DNA of 64,000 nt from Bactericera cockerelli (Eukaryota > Arthropoda > Insecta > Hemiptera > Triozidae), in NCBI GenBank assembly GCA_024516035.1, contig CM044962.1, forward strand, positions 2,913,027-2,977,026, read 5' to 3'. Numbering within the stretch: the first letter of the stretch is position 1; every line of letters starts with the position of its first letter. The position numbers and the translations under genes are program-made. Shown piece after piece: positions 42,406 through 53,620 of the stretch. The notes beneath the pieces were generated by a model. The model was not told where the DNA came from. It ran no database searches and saw only the letters and a list, made by a program, of their open reading frames with translations.

Positions 42406-44530
42406 GTGAGTTATCACATTTTATCAAAAACAAAGACAATTGAGGATTCTCATGAAAGATGGTTTATTTTGGTGATTCCGTTACTTTCCTTTCTATAAGA
42501 TAAGGAAAGTGATAAAAAATTGAATTAATTTATACACTAAAAAATATTTAAATTTTGTAAATCAAATAATTATTAACAAAGCTAAATTATACAAAATAAA
42601 ATAACATCTGGTTTTAATTTCATATGCTGTTCATGATGTCTAAAAACAAAATCCCCATTATGAGATATTTATTTATTAAATAGTATTGAGACATTTACTT
42701 ATGAAAATGAAACATTTCAAACATGCAGACTTTCCAATTTACGATTTATTTTGCTGTCTTACCTTTTAAATTATCTTTTATTTTAACAAATTCTATATCA
42801 CTTTAACCATTTTTTTATGAGAATTGTCAACTGTTTTTGTTTCAATTGTTCAAGACCAAATACCTACAGTGTAGCATGAGCACAATCATTCAAGGACAAA
42901 ATTAGTGTCCTTGGAATATTGGCACTCTTCACCACTTAGTGGGTACTTTTTATTTATTTGAAAAAAACTATCAATAAAACCATTGTATTCAGTGCCTAAA
43001 ATTAGACTAAATTCATATGCTGCTATCATAGTCCAAGATGGAAAAAATCTCACACTCCCCAATGTTTACATTTTATAGTTAATGTCTAAACTGTTCAAAA
43101 ACATAACTGTAATGTAGAATTGGTAAAAAGAAATTCGCAAAAAAGTAAATTTTATGCAAGAGTACAGTAAGAAAAACATGTCTTTAAATTAAAATAGCTC
43201 TCACTCAGTCTATTCTTAACCAAATATTATGATACTAAAAGTGAAATACAGAGCGCACTTCATTGTTAACAAAATCTGTTTTATCCAAAAAGTCCAAATT
43301 GCCCTTGCACCAACTCCTCAGTTGTCATCATTAAATTCTTGGTACCCTAAGAATGCTGACACACCAGAAAATCTTATACATTTAAATTTCAACGGCACAA
43401 AAGTCAATGCATTAGTGTGAAAAGGCATTTAATTTTATTACCAGGGTAATTGGTCTTGTTTCAATTCTTTCTCTTGTAGTTTAAAACAGAACCTCATTTG
43501 GGTATTAAACTCAAATCAAAGATAGGTTGGAATTTGACATTTATTTTGGTCTTATGTAATAATGTTACCTCATGAAATTTTGTAAAATGTTTATAACTCA
43601 ATATTTGATCTTGTTAACAAAATATTGCTGTTGTGAAAGCTTAGGCAACCCAAAAAATGCCTGAAATTTCCATAAATAAGTTGCTTAATATACAGGGCTT
43701 CCATTGTTCTTTGGAAATTCTGATTTTAATGGGATGGATGTTTCGATAGAGAGTCTAAACGTTCTGTCGGAAACCGTTTCTACAGCCTAAATGGTAACAG
43801 ATACTCAAATCCAATTCTAGTACACCATCTCTTAGACCCCACCCAAAATCAATCACTCTACTAAAAAAAACTGACAAGGTGAATTGCCTTCTGTAGAAAA
43901 GCTATGGACTGTCTTCCGAACTCTAGGATTCTTGCAACAAATCAAAGCATTTTTGTGGATAATAAAGGTTTTCCGCATAGAGCCTAGTCATCAGACCATG
44001 CCTCTAATGACTCTATTGAGTAGTGTGATTTATTCCGTACACACTTCAAGGGGGGTTGACTTGGGTCAGATTTTGTCTATCTGTTATCATTTTGACTGAA
44101 GCGGGGGCAGACCATGACCCAAGCTGAGAAAAGGCTATTCAATACTCTTTTTGATACTGGGGAAGCCAAAGAATGACTAGACTTGGGGCGGGAAAATACC
44201 TCAATCGGTTGCACAAGGAAGCCCTGAAAGTGAATATTAAAATCTGCACACACTGTGTTCATAAAGTGCAGCAACGGCAGATTAAACAAAATTTTCTCAC
44301 TCGGAGACCACCAGTTCATATGTTTATGCTAATTTGAAGAGGCAGCCATATTAAATTAGTAAGCAATAAACATTCCGGGTTTCTTGTAAAATTCTTCTGA
44401 AATGAAGATAGAAACATCCAGATGAAAATAATAGGTAACCTCATTTAAGATTTTGAAACTCACCTCTTTGGGTCACTCTTGATTATGTCCTTGAAATTTT
44501 AAATTTATTGAAAAACGTAATACAATTATA
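42406..44530 (+). other. Intron of the zinc-finger gene, proximal part
   Basis: AT-rich intronic DNA after the GTGAGT donor. A palindromic CTTTCC...GGAAAG motif at 42486-42512 and a diverged FB2-like piece at about 43010-43070 (CATATGCTGCTATCATAGTC, AAAAATCTCACACTCCCC) are the only matched items. Short frames at 43.2, 43.9 and 44.1 kb show no domain. Confidence 0.5.
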
Positions 44531-45591
44531 CAGGGTGATTCAGAAAAGTACCGTCAAACGTTAACCACATATTCTATGGGCTAGTTAAGGAGGGGTCAAC
44601 TCTATAAAAGAAAGTGCGCAAATGCCTCCTAACGGAGTTACACGCCCCTTAAGGTGTTTTTAAACAATCGAAATTTTCATTTTACGGCTTACTTATTTGG
44701 GATATCGCAATGTGGTAAAAAAATCACTCTCAATACTAGATAGCACCTTTCTTTTGGCACAAAATTTAACACCATTCCAATATCAGGGGCGGTCTCAGGA
44801 GGGTCAGATGGTAGAAAAAAGGTTCTAACTTTTTAGTCGTTGCTTGTAATTGAATTTAGTTTTCACCCTATTAAAACGTCTGTCATTGTCTACAAAAATG
44901 TTCTGAATAATTTTTTTCTCAAACCAACACAAACGCTTGAAAATTGAAATTGAAGATTTTAAAACCGCATTAAGTTTTGAAACCTATGCAACTAGCATAC
45001 AATTTTAGAACAAGAATTTTCAGCCAATTCATTATTTAACAAAGAAATACACCTGGAATATTTGAACGTGTTCGTCAATCTTTTCGAAGGCATATGGAGG
45101 TCTGCATTGAAGCCAGAGGAGCCCATGTGGAACATTTGCTGTAAATCTTATTTCGGCTTAAGCCCTTCAATTTCAATTTTCAAGCGTTTGTGTTGGTTTG
45201 AGAAAAAAATTATTCAGAACATTTTTGTAGACAATGACAGACGTTTTAATAGGGTGAAAACTAAATTCAATTACAAGCAACGACTAAAAAGTTAGAACCT
45301 TTTTTCTACCATCTGACCCTCCTGAGACCGCCCCTGACATTGGAATGGTGATAAATTTTGTGCCAAAAGAAAGGTGCTATCTAGTATTGAGAGTGATTTT
45401 TTTACCACATTGCGATATCCCAAATAAGTAAGCCGTAAAATGAAAATTTCGATTGTTTAAAAACACCTTAAGGGGCGTGTACCTCCGTTAGGAGGCATTT
45501 GCGCACTTTCTTTTATAGAGTTGACCCCTCCTTAACTAGCCCATAGAATATGTGGTTAACGTTTGACGGTACTTTTCTGAATCACCCTGTA
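44529..45591. mobile_element. Foldback element FB3 with near-perfect long arms
   Basis: The element 44531-45589 has tips CAGGGTGATTCAG and CTGAATCACCCTG flanked by TA (TATA on both sides). The arms of about 430 bp are nearly identical inverted copies around a ~200-bp centre (44965-45160). It has no transposase. TA flanks suggest a Tc1/mariner-type mobiliser, as inference. Confidence 0.93.
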
Positions 45592-45646
45592 TAGGCGTAC
45601 ATTTAAGGCTGAATTATGAAACAGGATTTGTTAATCTTAGTATCCC

Positions 45647-45881
45647 TTAACACATATGAGACGGGTCCTATTTTCTATAGTTTGTACGCTGGGACGGCTT
45701 CAAATTAGGGTATGTGTTCCAAATATGACAACAACAAAAAAAAATTGGGACGGGCGAGTACAAAAATATATTAATAATATCATTATCTGTGCCCACCGGT
45801 AGGTCACGTTACAAGGGAAATTGAAAAAAAAAAAAAAAAAAACGTGACCCACCAGTGGGCATGCCGTCTCATACGTGTTAA
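45647..45881. mobile_element. TTAA-flanked MITE, type d
   Basis: The element 45651-45877 lies between TTAA tetranucleotides. Ends CACATATGAGACGG and CCGTCTCATACGTG are inverted with one mismatch. The interior holds GCCCACCGGTAGGTCACGTT, an A run and the inverse AACGTGACCCACCAGTGGGC, so it can fold on itself. Confidence 0.85.
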
Positions 45882-45924
45882 CTTTCACCTTGACAACAAC
45901 TGTGGGGTCATACCCAAAAATTTA

Positions 45925-46297
45925 AGTAAAGTGAAAAACCAATATTAATATCATTTTCAGCATTTATTAGACTGATTTGATATGCCGCACTCAAAATCTG
46001 AGATAGAAAAAATCTCACACTCCCTAAAGTGTGTGAAACTTGGTGTGACAAAAAATACAACTAAGAATTTTATTGAACTTAGAATTTTGTGTGGATTTAA
46101 AAAATGGCATAAAAAATAGGGCATGCCATTCAAAATTCCAATGTTGACCTTGAAGGGGTCATCCAAGAAACTTCTAAACTGTTCTAAAGGACACCATGTG
46201 TACCTTTTAAAGCTATGAAAATAATCTGTGAACAGATTTTTCTAGCGCCAGTAGTTCTCGAAATATTTGAATGTCTCGTTTATAATGGGACACCCTG
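45925..46297. mobile_element. FB2 arm with terminal tip
   Basis: Inverted match to 24044-24420 ending ATGGGACACCCTG at 46297. Shares GATATGCCGCACTCAAAATC, TGACCTTGAAGGGGTCATCC and ATATTTGAATGTCTCG with that element. Confidence 0.7.
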
Positions 46298-46301
46298 TAT
46301 A

Positions 46302-46608
46302 ATTCCAGGGGTTCTAAAGTTGAGGGAATATGAATGGAAGATAGAGCCCAATGAACAATATCATTGAGTTCCACATGACGAGGGAAGCAACCTTTCCCTT
46401 TATAACAAATTAGACCATGTAAACCATCTTCCTTGTTTTCTGTTCCACACACTCACACATATGACACTTGAAAATAGAATAACCCAGGTGAATACCAACA
46501 CACATTTTAAATGATAAATTTTCCATCAAAGTTCCCATATTTTTAGATGAATATACTTGAAGCCAAGCTCCAGATTCTTTTTCTTGAACATGATTTTTCA
46601 CTTTTTAG
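46302..46608 (-). pseudogene. Retroelement-associated protein fragment
   Basis: In two frames the minus strand reads ESGAWLQVYSSKNMGTLMEN, LGYSIFKCHMC, then CGTENKEDGLHGLICYKGKG and FPRHVELNDIVHWAL...LEPL. The ordered pattern GAWL, LGT, N-S, C-x-CG, G-HGL-C, RH-LND, RAL, LEP matches a conserved segment I know from reverse-transcriptase-linked hypothetical proteins in arthropod genomes. A frameshift near the cysteine pair and truncation at both ends make it a relic. It is flanked by FB2 arms. Confidence 0.6.
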
Positions 46609-46775
46609 GATCTCAAGTATAGGGGACCCAAAAATTTAAGTATTGATGTGACAAACCAATATTACTTTTGTGTTCAGCACCTCAAATCAGTCTGTTTGAT
46701 ATGCTGCACTCAAAATCTGAGATAGAAAAAAATCTCACACTCCCTAAAGTGTGTGAAACTGGGTGTGACAAATAA
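46609..46775. mobile_element. FB2 fragment
   Basis: Repeats part of 45925-46050 in the same orientation (ACCCAAAAATTTAAGTA, CACACTCCCTAAAGTGTGTG). Confidence 0.65.
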
Positions 46776-46830
46776 TACCATTGTTTTGGGTATGTATTTA
46801 ACTTCTGTGGCGTAACAAAGCAGTAGTCAG

Positions 46831-46832
<2 letters not shown>

Positions 46833-46864
<32 letters not shown>

Positions 46865-47153
46865 TGAGTGTTTCACAGCCTTTTTTGTTTCGTAGCCATG
46901 AAACAGGAGCTACTGTAGACGCTTGTGGCCTGTGTTGTAGCCTGTCCATTCCGTAGTATGCCTCCCCTCTGATGGGCGAGAAGTGACACAATACTTCCCA
47001 TTTAGGTGCTGGGTCAACACGAGCGCACCGGAAGGTATCCCTTACAAACAACTGTAACCAAATTTAGAATACAAATTTTTGTCGGCGCGGGGGTTCGAAC
47101 CCGGGACCTTCCGCATGGCAAGCGAGTGCTTAACCACTGAGCTATTCGTGCGC
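46833..47153 (-). mobile_element. SINE family I, full-length (minus)
   Basis: A 27-T run, complete body, and complete Gly-like head with clean boxes (GGGTTCGAACCCGGGACC, TAACCACTGAGCTATTCG). This is the best-preserved copy in the window. Confidence 0.93.
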
Positions 47154-48156
47154 TCATAACGATTCTAACATGAAGTCTAGAGAGTTTGATGCCCGGTTGG
47201 AGAAGACTTTTAACACAAATTATGTTCCCTATATTCAAATTTTCCTAAAAACTCACAAATATGTAAACCAACAGCCCCACGCACTTATACAACGAGTTCT
47301 ACGAAGACTGCACAGATTCGAGTAGTATTTCTTTTTCTGTGGGATTGGGGAAAAATACCGAGCAGCTGACTGTCATGAACAGCTGAAAAATCTAAGTGTT
47401 GGCTTGGATTTACTAATCCTGTTTCATAATACGGCCCTCAAAATTTCAACTTCCTATCTTAACTGTTCAAAAGTTAATCAGCTGTTGCAGAACTTTATGG
47501 ACACATTGTATGTGTATTTTGTGAATACCTTTGGCCAAGATGCTTTCGGTTAAACCCTCAAGTTAAACACTTGAGGGTGGGTTACTGCACACAGTAAATA
47601 AATTTCTGCAACCTCTGAAATTTCGAATATCATTTCAATGGACATTTTGTTTACTAAACAGATAACAGAGAGTTTTTTGTCATGTAAAATTACAAAGCTT
47701 TTTCGTATTTTAAAATAATTTTATCCCATGACCCTTTAAAGTGCCATAATATTGTGAATGGGTATCATCTCGAGCATATTATTATCTTTTTGCCCAAGAG
47801 GACACATGCTGGGCTTTGTTAATGTGTTTATGTTTTTTTTTTTTTTTAATTATGGTATAGTTATTTGAATGAAACCTGTGTTTTTTTTTTATTGTGAAAG
47901 TGATTGAAGAAGAAAATGTTCCTATGTATTTTCAAGTTGTGTTGAACTTGATTTTTTCCCCCCAATTTAAATTGTACTTATGGTGGTAAAGTGCAATTCT
48001 AGCGACCTTTCAGATGTTTGGGATAAGTAAGTTAATTATTATTCTTCTATTATTAGATATTGAAGGGTGTGTCTCAAGACAAGCTTAACCATGCTGCACT
48101 TGAGATGCCACATAGGTTAAAGAGCTTTAATAAAATTTTGTTCTGATTTTTGTAGC
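47154..48156. other. Intronic spacer, no gene
   Basis: Apart from the MITE end near 47420 and T runs at 47836 and 47880, nothing is recognised. Confidence 0.45.
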
Positions 48157-48858
48157 TTTAGCAGGGTGTCTACTGGTCAGGGAAAACCTGGAAAACCTGG
48201 AATTGTCAGGGAATTTTTCGAGACCAAAAAAGTCAGGGAAAAGTCAGGGAATTTTGTGAAAATATCAGAGTTTTATAATTAATAAAAAAAAAATTATAAT
48301 TAATTTAAAAATAAATAGCCTTTGTAAAACAATAATATTATGCATATACATACAAAATTTCATCAAAATCGGGTGTACCGTTCACGAGATATAAGCGTGT
48401 AAAAAATTAGTGGTCAGGCGCATGGTCTCTGTCACCCAGAACCGCTTGTAAGAATTTAAAATGGGACCATCTACAGAACGTCTCCTATATGTGTGCAAAA
48501 TTTCATCAAAATCCGTTGAGTAGTTTCTGAGATTTGCGCGTTACAAGGAATATTTTTAACAGATCGACGGACCGACAGACGGACATAAAACCAAAGTTGC
48601 TCAGGAGGTTATGAAACGTCCAGAAATATGAAAAAAATGAAATCGGAGCAAAAAAATATTTTTTTTTTTTACAAAAACGAACAAAAAACTTCCGATTTCT
48701 ATAATATTAGAAATTTCTCGGAAGTAATAGAAGTCTTAAATAATATACATATAATGTCTCCTTAAAAAAAGTAGACTGGAAAAACTGGAAAAATGGTCTG
48801 GAAAACCTGGAAAAGTCAGGGAATTTTACTTTGACCGCTTAGTAGACACCCTGTTTAG
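48157..48858. mobile_element. CAGGGTGTCTACT element with TTTAG direct repeats
   Basis: The element 48162-48853 has tips CAGGGTGTCTACT and AGTAGACACCCTG, flanked by TTTAG on both sides (48157-48161, 48854-48858). Subterminal sequence is built of short GTCAGGGAA and CTGGAAAA repeats. The middle (48260-48720) is an inserted piece of repeat R. The superfamily is uncertain. Confidence 0.8.
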
Positions 48859-48875
48859 ATTGTAGACTCCTAAGT

Positions 48876-49210
48876 CCACATTATGAAACAGGATTAGTAA
48901 ATCTAAGCCGACCCTTAGATTTTATCAGCTGACTGATAGGTTAATTCAAACAATAATTTCTACCACTAAGGCTGGCTCCGTTACGTCACAGAACTAATAT
49001 ACAGCTACAAAGCTTGGCTTACTACTGTTGTTGTCAGGATGAAAGTTAAGAGATAAATGTCCATTAATTTAACAAATCCCGTTTCATAAATCAGGCCTAG
49101 AGCCGAATTATTTAACAGGATTAAATATCTGAGATTTGTTAATCCAAGCTACTATCACTTATCAGTCAATAAAAATGTGCTATGGATTGGTTACAATTCC
49201 CATCAGAGGA
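48876..49210. mobile_element. AAACAGGATTAG MITE plus adjoining half copy
   Basis: 48876-49097 is bounded by ATTATGAAACAGGATTAGTA and TTAACAAATCCCGTTTCATA in inverted orientation. A second half copy starts at 49100 (CCGAATTATTTAACAGGATT) and runs to the TTAA element. Confidence 0.6.
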
Positions 49211-49215
49211 GCATG

Positions 49216-50215
49216 TTAACCTGTGAGTACACGCGCTAAAAATCCGAACGTCAATGCACGCGCGATGAAAAAAATTCTCACACCTGGTTTTGCTTTGTAT
49301 TTCGTTCTGCTTGAAGAGTTATATAATATTTTTAAGATACATTAAGTTGACTTATGTATTTAAAAGATATTTAAAGTAATTTTAGCAATTTTTTTTTCCA
49401 AATGGTTGCAGTTCGAACCCCTGATTTGAAATTTTTTTTACTTTCCAAAATTTGTTCATCGTAAGCCATAGTGACTTAAGTTTGTAGGGCAATTCGCAGT
49501 ATATCTTATAATCAAGAATATTATGTAATTATATTTGTTTAGGTGCTTCTAAAAGCTAAAAACAGAAACGATAAAAAAATAAATGTACTTAGATTATACC
49601 AGGAGGTAAGTAGGTAGGTAGGTACCCATTATGGTAGGTGGAGAAAGATTACAAAGAATACTAATTATTTCAGAATCTAGCAAAAAAAGTGTAGGAAGGT
49701 ACCTAACTACCTAATATTATTACAAAGAAATTTTACTAATGTTAGTTAAAAGTTTATATTTTGTTAGTTAAAAATCATTATAATAATTATTATAACAATA
49801 GTGAACAATCACGAATTTGGTAGATAAACACACTAATTTTCTTTAAAAAAATATATTTCTTTATATAAAACAATTGTTATTATTATATTAATTAATTATT
49901 AAAACTAATTATTATAAATAATTAATTAAATTAAACTAAATAGTTAGTAACAGAAAAAAAAACTCTGAAAAAAAAAGATACGTCTGTGCACGCGCGATGA
50001 AAAAAAATCTCACATTTCAGACCGATCTGAACTTTTCGCCACGTCACGGGCAACAGAAATTGAAAATAGCTCAAGGGACTGTGGATACATCTAGATAAAC
50101 ATATTATCAACAGCTACTCCAGGTCCCTACAGGTTAGGACCAATATCGATCAAGTTCTAGCGTTTTTGCCGAGCGTGTGAGAATTTTTCCCTATGTGCGT
50201 GTACTCACGGGTTAA
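49216..50215. mobile_element. TTAA-flanked ~1-kb element, type b, copy 2
   Basis: The element 49220-50211 (992 bp) is flanked by TTAA and has ends identical to the copy at 18664-19651. The interior is nearly the same throughout, differing by scattered substitutions and small indels. Confidence 0.93.
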
Positions 50216-51190
50216 GAGATAGTGTAGCATTAGTCATTCTATTGTTATACTTAATATTTTTCATATATTAAATAATATTAAATATAACAATACATACTTC
50301 GATTTCTAATATGAACAATATAACAAATAATTAGTTATTCTAATCATTTATATCATAATTTGGGACGTCATTATACAATCAGAGGTAAGCAAGCACATTA
50401 CAAAGCAAACATTTCCTCTAGTTCATTATTGAGCTGTTCATAGAGCTCGTCATCAAACTCTTATCCTTCGAGAAACTAGCTGTAGCTGTAGGACCTGTAA
50501 AAATTGGGCAAACTTGCATTGGAACTACAATAAAAAATTCAAATCCTCTTCAGCCGTTAAAAAGTTAAAAATGCGTTTCCGGACTTTTTGTTCACTCTAT
50601 GGAAGATACAAAAGTCGGTAAATTTTACTTATAGAATACAAAATGACACTAAATGTCCAACATACTTATTTTTCCGTGGCGGCGGCTTCAGCCACCTGTG
50701 CCTGTTCCAAGAGCTGAATACATGTTTATGTATCACTAACAATTTCTTCCCATTTGTCTGAATCAATAAAAAGCCTGTTTCTTCTTCATCCTTTCCTATT
50801 TTTTAATACAAAGAATTCTTCGTCTTCCTCTTGATCTTCCCTTTTACTTTCGATATTTTATTTTTCTTATTGTCATTTTATTTTTTTGTGTTAAAAAAAA
50901 TTCATTGTATACTTGACACCAGTTAATGAAACTTTGTTTAATCTGTGAGACTAAAGTCTATTGTGTTGATCGATGTCCTTCAATTCTTTTTTCCAAATGA
51001 TGTTTTTATTACAAAATAAGAAACCATTGATTTTTAATTCCTAATGAGAAAAACACCTACGGAAAGACTACCTGGCATTATCAAGTACCAAAATTAATGG
51101 GATACACACATAGATTAAACAATAAGTCAGGCTAATTTTAGACTTGGGGTGGTCATAAGATGTTGCACCCCCATTAGCAGCGATATAGAG
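50216..51190. other. Intronic spacer with element fragment
   Basis: 50560-50602 (AAAATGCGTTTCCGGACTTT, TTGTTCACTCTATGG) resembles the end of the family at 57566-58376. No gene is seen. Confidence 0.45.
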
Positions 51191-51193
51191 TGT

Positions 51194-51425
51194 CTATTAC
51201 ACTCTTATACAAAAGCATGTTCGATATTACACTCTTATACAAAAGCATGTTCCGTTCGAAATTAGAATATTGTTCTGCTCTATGGACTCCACAAACAAAA
51301 TCCCTCGTGATAAAAATTGAGGGGAGGTAACGAATTCTCTACCGTTGACCTTTTCTTCCATCTTTTGTAAGTTTACTTAACGAATTCACTCCTGAAAATA
51401 AGACCATGCTTTTTACATTAGGTGT
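51194..51425 (+). pseudogene. LINE reverse-transcriptase C-terminal relic
   Basis: Reads LYKSMFRSKLEYCSALWTPQ then KSLVIKIEG followed by stops. The Y-K-S-M-V-R-S-x-L-E-Y-CS-x-LW pattern is typical of the LINE thumb region. The first part is a 29-bp tandem duplication (TATTACACTCTTATACAAAA then GCATGTTC, twice at 51195-51251). Confidence 0.65.
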
Positions 51426-52045
51426 TTAAGAAAATGAAAACTAGATACTTGTGAGACAAATTCTAGTAATGTCCCCATTTTCCTGTTTTCTCATCAGTGT
51501 ACATATCTTACTTTTGTCACAATAACCTTTCTCCGTTTTACGTCTCCCTCCTGGTTCATTTTTGATCTAGTTTCGGCTTGAAATCCCTGTCGTACTTGAC
51601 CGCGTAAAACATCGAGACCTTGTTTTGGATCTCAGCCTTTGTTGGGAGACTAATGACCATACATATCATACTAATGATCATAAAAATAAAATAAAGAATA
51701 TTTTAATGTAAAGAAAAAGTGTGCAAGCTAAACTTTCTGGAATGCTTGAGTCGAATACCGAGAGAATCAGCTTTCAATAACAGTAAATTTAATCAAGCCA
51801 ATTCATGCGGTTGCGTCCCAGTGTAATCAGTTGTATATTTTTTTGGTAGAGATCAGTATAAACAGTTAAGTGAGAAGTTGTACTAGATGTACATGAATAT
51901 CTGGACAGCTGTAATAATTCTGAATATCCAGGCCATCAACTAACCTCTCTTTTTTAATCAGTATAAACAGAAAAGTGAGAAGTTGTACTAGATGTACATA
52001 AATATCAGAACATACCTGGACAGCTGTTTCGAGCTTTTTTTTTTA
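51426..52045. other. Intronic spacer with direct repeat
   Basis: AAGTGAGAAGTTGTACTAGA then TGTACAT occurs at about 51869 and again at 51973, with AGTATAAACAG before each, so it is a diverged local duplication of ~100 bp. No gene is seen. Confidence 0.5.
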
Positions 52046-52140
52046 AAGTTTCCATGTATTTATATTTCACAATAACATCTTCAACAAACAATGAGGGTAT
52101 GCCCACCTTCAAAAGATAAAAAATCTTGTGCTGCTCTCAT
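52046..52140. repeat. Piece shared with the FB2 insertion
   Basis: Reverse complement of about 24575-24670 (CAATGAGGGTATGCCCACCT, AAAAGATAAAAAATCTTG). Independent occurrence shows it is a separate repeat. Confidence 0.6.
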
Positions 52141-52239
52141 CAGCAAGTTCTGAGTATCCATTTATCAGGTAGTGGTTCAGATAAATTTGTTGTATCTATA
52201 TTTTTTCAGTTTTCTTGATTTTTTTTTTTTTTTTCTAGG

Positions 52240-52475
52240 GACATTTGATGTGGTATTAAACATTTAATAAAAATTATAATGTATGAGATCTACTATACAA
52301 TCCATTGACGAGAGTAGAACTATCTAATTTTAAGACAAATTTATTATTTTGTTTCTAAAGTATCAAAAAATATTCTTACCTAGTCGAAACTGGAAAATAT
52401 TCACAAAAAACCACACTGGGGAAAACCATAATCTGTGTGAAAAGTGTAACTTCTTATATTTTTTTTTTTTTTACT
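52240..52475 (+). pseudogene. Dead zinc-finger cassette, exon 5' part
   Basis: The intron end (TTTAAGACAAATTTATTATT, then TTGTTTCTAA) matches those before the three intact cassettes, but the acceptor TAG is mutated to TAA. The exon start GTATCAAAAAATATTC then GTCGAAACTGGAAAAT corresponds to the VS...ELEN leader, with an in-frame TAG at once. CACACTGGGGAAAACCA and CTGTGTGAAAAGTGTAAC are finger-linker remnants. Confidence 0.72.
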
Positions 52476-52927
52476 GAAACTTGTGAAATTAAATGTACGA
52501 TATCTCCGGCCCTGTTTTGATCAAATATCTCAAACTTATCTTAAAATTTATTTAATGTCAACTACTTTTTAGAAATGTTTTACAAATAGGGTGGTTCCAT
52601 TTATGATTCCAAAGTTGACCCCCCTGGGGCCGCCCCTGGTAATGATAAAAAATCTAAACTTAGTTAAAAAGGTGTCCCCCTTGATATTGTGGTACGATGA
52701 ATTGTTTTAGCTTTTCTCAAAATTTAAATCCACTCTAGTGGCTCCTTTTTTTGGCAGACCCAGTCTGTGTTTTATTCTTAATTTCTTTTAAATTTCATGG
52801 TAAATTATAAGATATTATTATTATAGTAAGCTTTATTGGTAGAACAAAAATATTTACAGTAAAATACAATGAAATTCTAAAGAAAAAACAAAAAGATTGA
52901 GCAAAGATACGAGAACAAAAAAAAAAC

Positions 52928-53620
52928 ACTGCCAATTATGGACACAATACTTCCTCGTGATTGTTTCACATTGTGTACACGTGCGAATTTTGAGTTTTTA
53001 TACTAAATTACTTGTATCTCCAAAACGGCTGAACCGATTTTCTTCAAATTTGTTTTATATGGTAGAAAACCGTTTTTTCTACATTCTAGATTCTACAAAA
53101 AATTCTGTATCGGCAAGTCGTGATTCTTATTTTTTGACTTTATTGTCCAAATTTCGGATTTTTTTAAATATCAGAGTCAAATTATAATTAATTAAAAAGA
53201 AAATATAAAAAACCTATGTAAAACAATAATATGCATATACATACAAAATTTCATCGAAATCGGGTGTACCGTTCACGAGATATAAGCGTTTAAGTAAAAA
53301 GTTAGTGGTCAGGCGCATGGTCTCTTTCACCCAGAGTCGCTAGTACGAACTCGATGAATTTAAAATGGGACCATCTACAGAATGTCTCCTAAATGTGTGC
53401 AAAATTTCATCGAAATCGGTCGAGTAGTTTCCGAGATTTGCGCGTTACAAGGAATCGTTTTAACAGACAGACCGACAGACGGACACAAAACCAAATTTGC
53501 TCAGGAGGTTATGAAACGTCCAGAAATATGAAAAAAATTGAAATCGGAGCAAAAAAATATTTTTTTTTACAAAAACGAACACAATACTTCCGATTTCTAA
53601 TATTAAATGAAGTAAAAGAG
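52928..53620 (+). repeat. Dispersed repeat R, longest copy
   Basis: Contains GATCCGATTTT-type phrases such as CAAAATTTCATCGAAATCGG twice, CGGTCGAGTAGTTTCCGAGA, and a CAGACAGACCGACAGACGGA segment, then GCTCAGGAGGTTATGAAACG. Other copies lie at 6745, 23690, 37195 and within 48162-48853. I cannot assign a class; the 101-codon frame inside is not a gene. Confidence 0.65.

Larger units (their letters stand above)
45605..47452. mobile_element. AAACAGGATT MITE split by nested insertions
   Basis: GGCTGAATTATGAAACAGGA at 45607 and TTACTAATCCTGTTTCATAA at 47417 are inverted ends of the family seen at 33580. Between them lie a TTAA MITE, FB2 arms, a retroelement fragment and a SINE. They could instead be two separate solo ends. 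Confidence 0.4.

Noticed and set aside
41887..42417. A 176-codon minus-strand frame rich in Ser and Leu
   Set aside because: It is the mirror of the repetitive acidic exon 41973-42405, which has proper splice sites; the antisense repeats follow from the sense codons.
46833..47153. A tRNA-Gly gene on the minus strand
   Set aside because: The tRNA-like part is the head of SINE family I: it is fused to the conserved SINE body and poly(A) and recurs, so it is not an independent tRNA gene.
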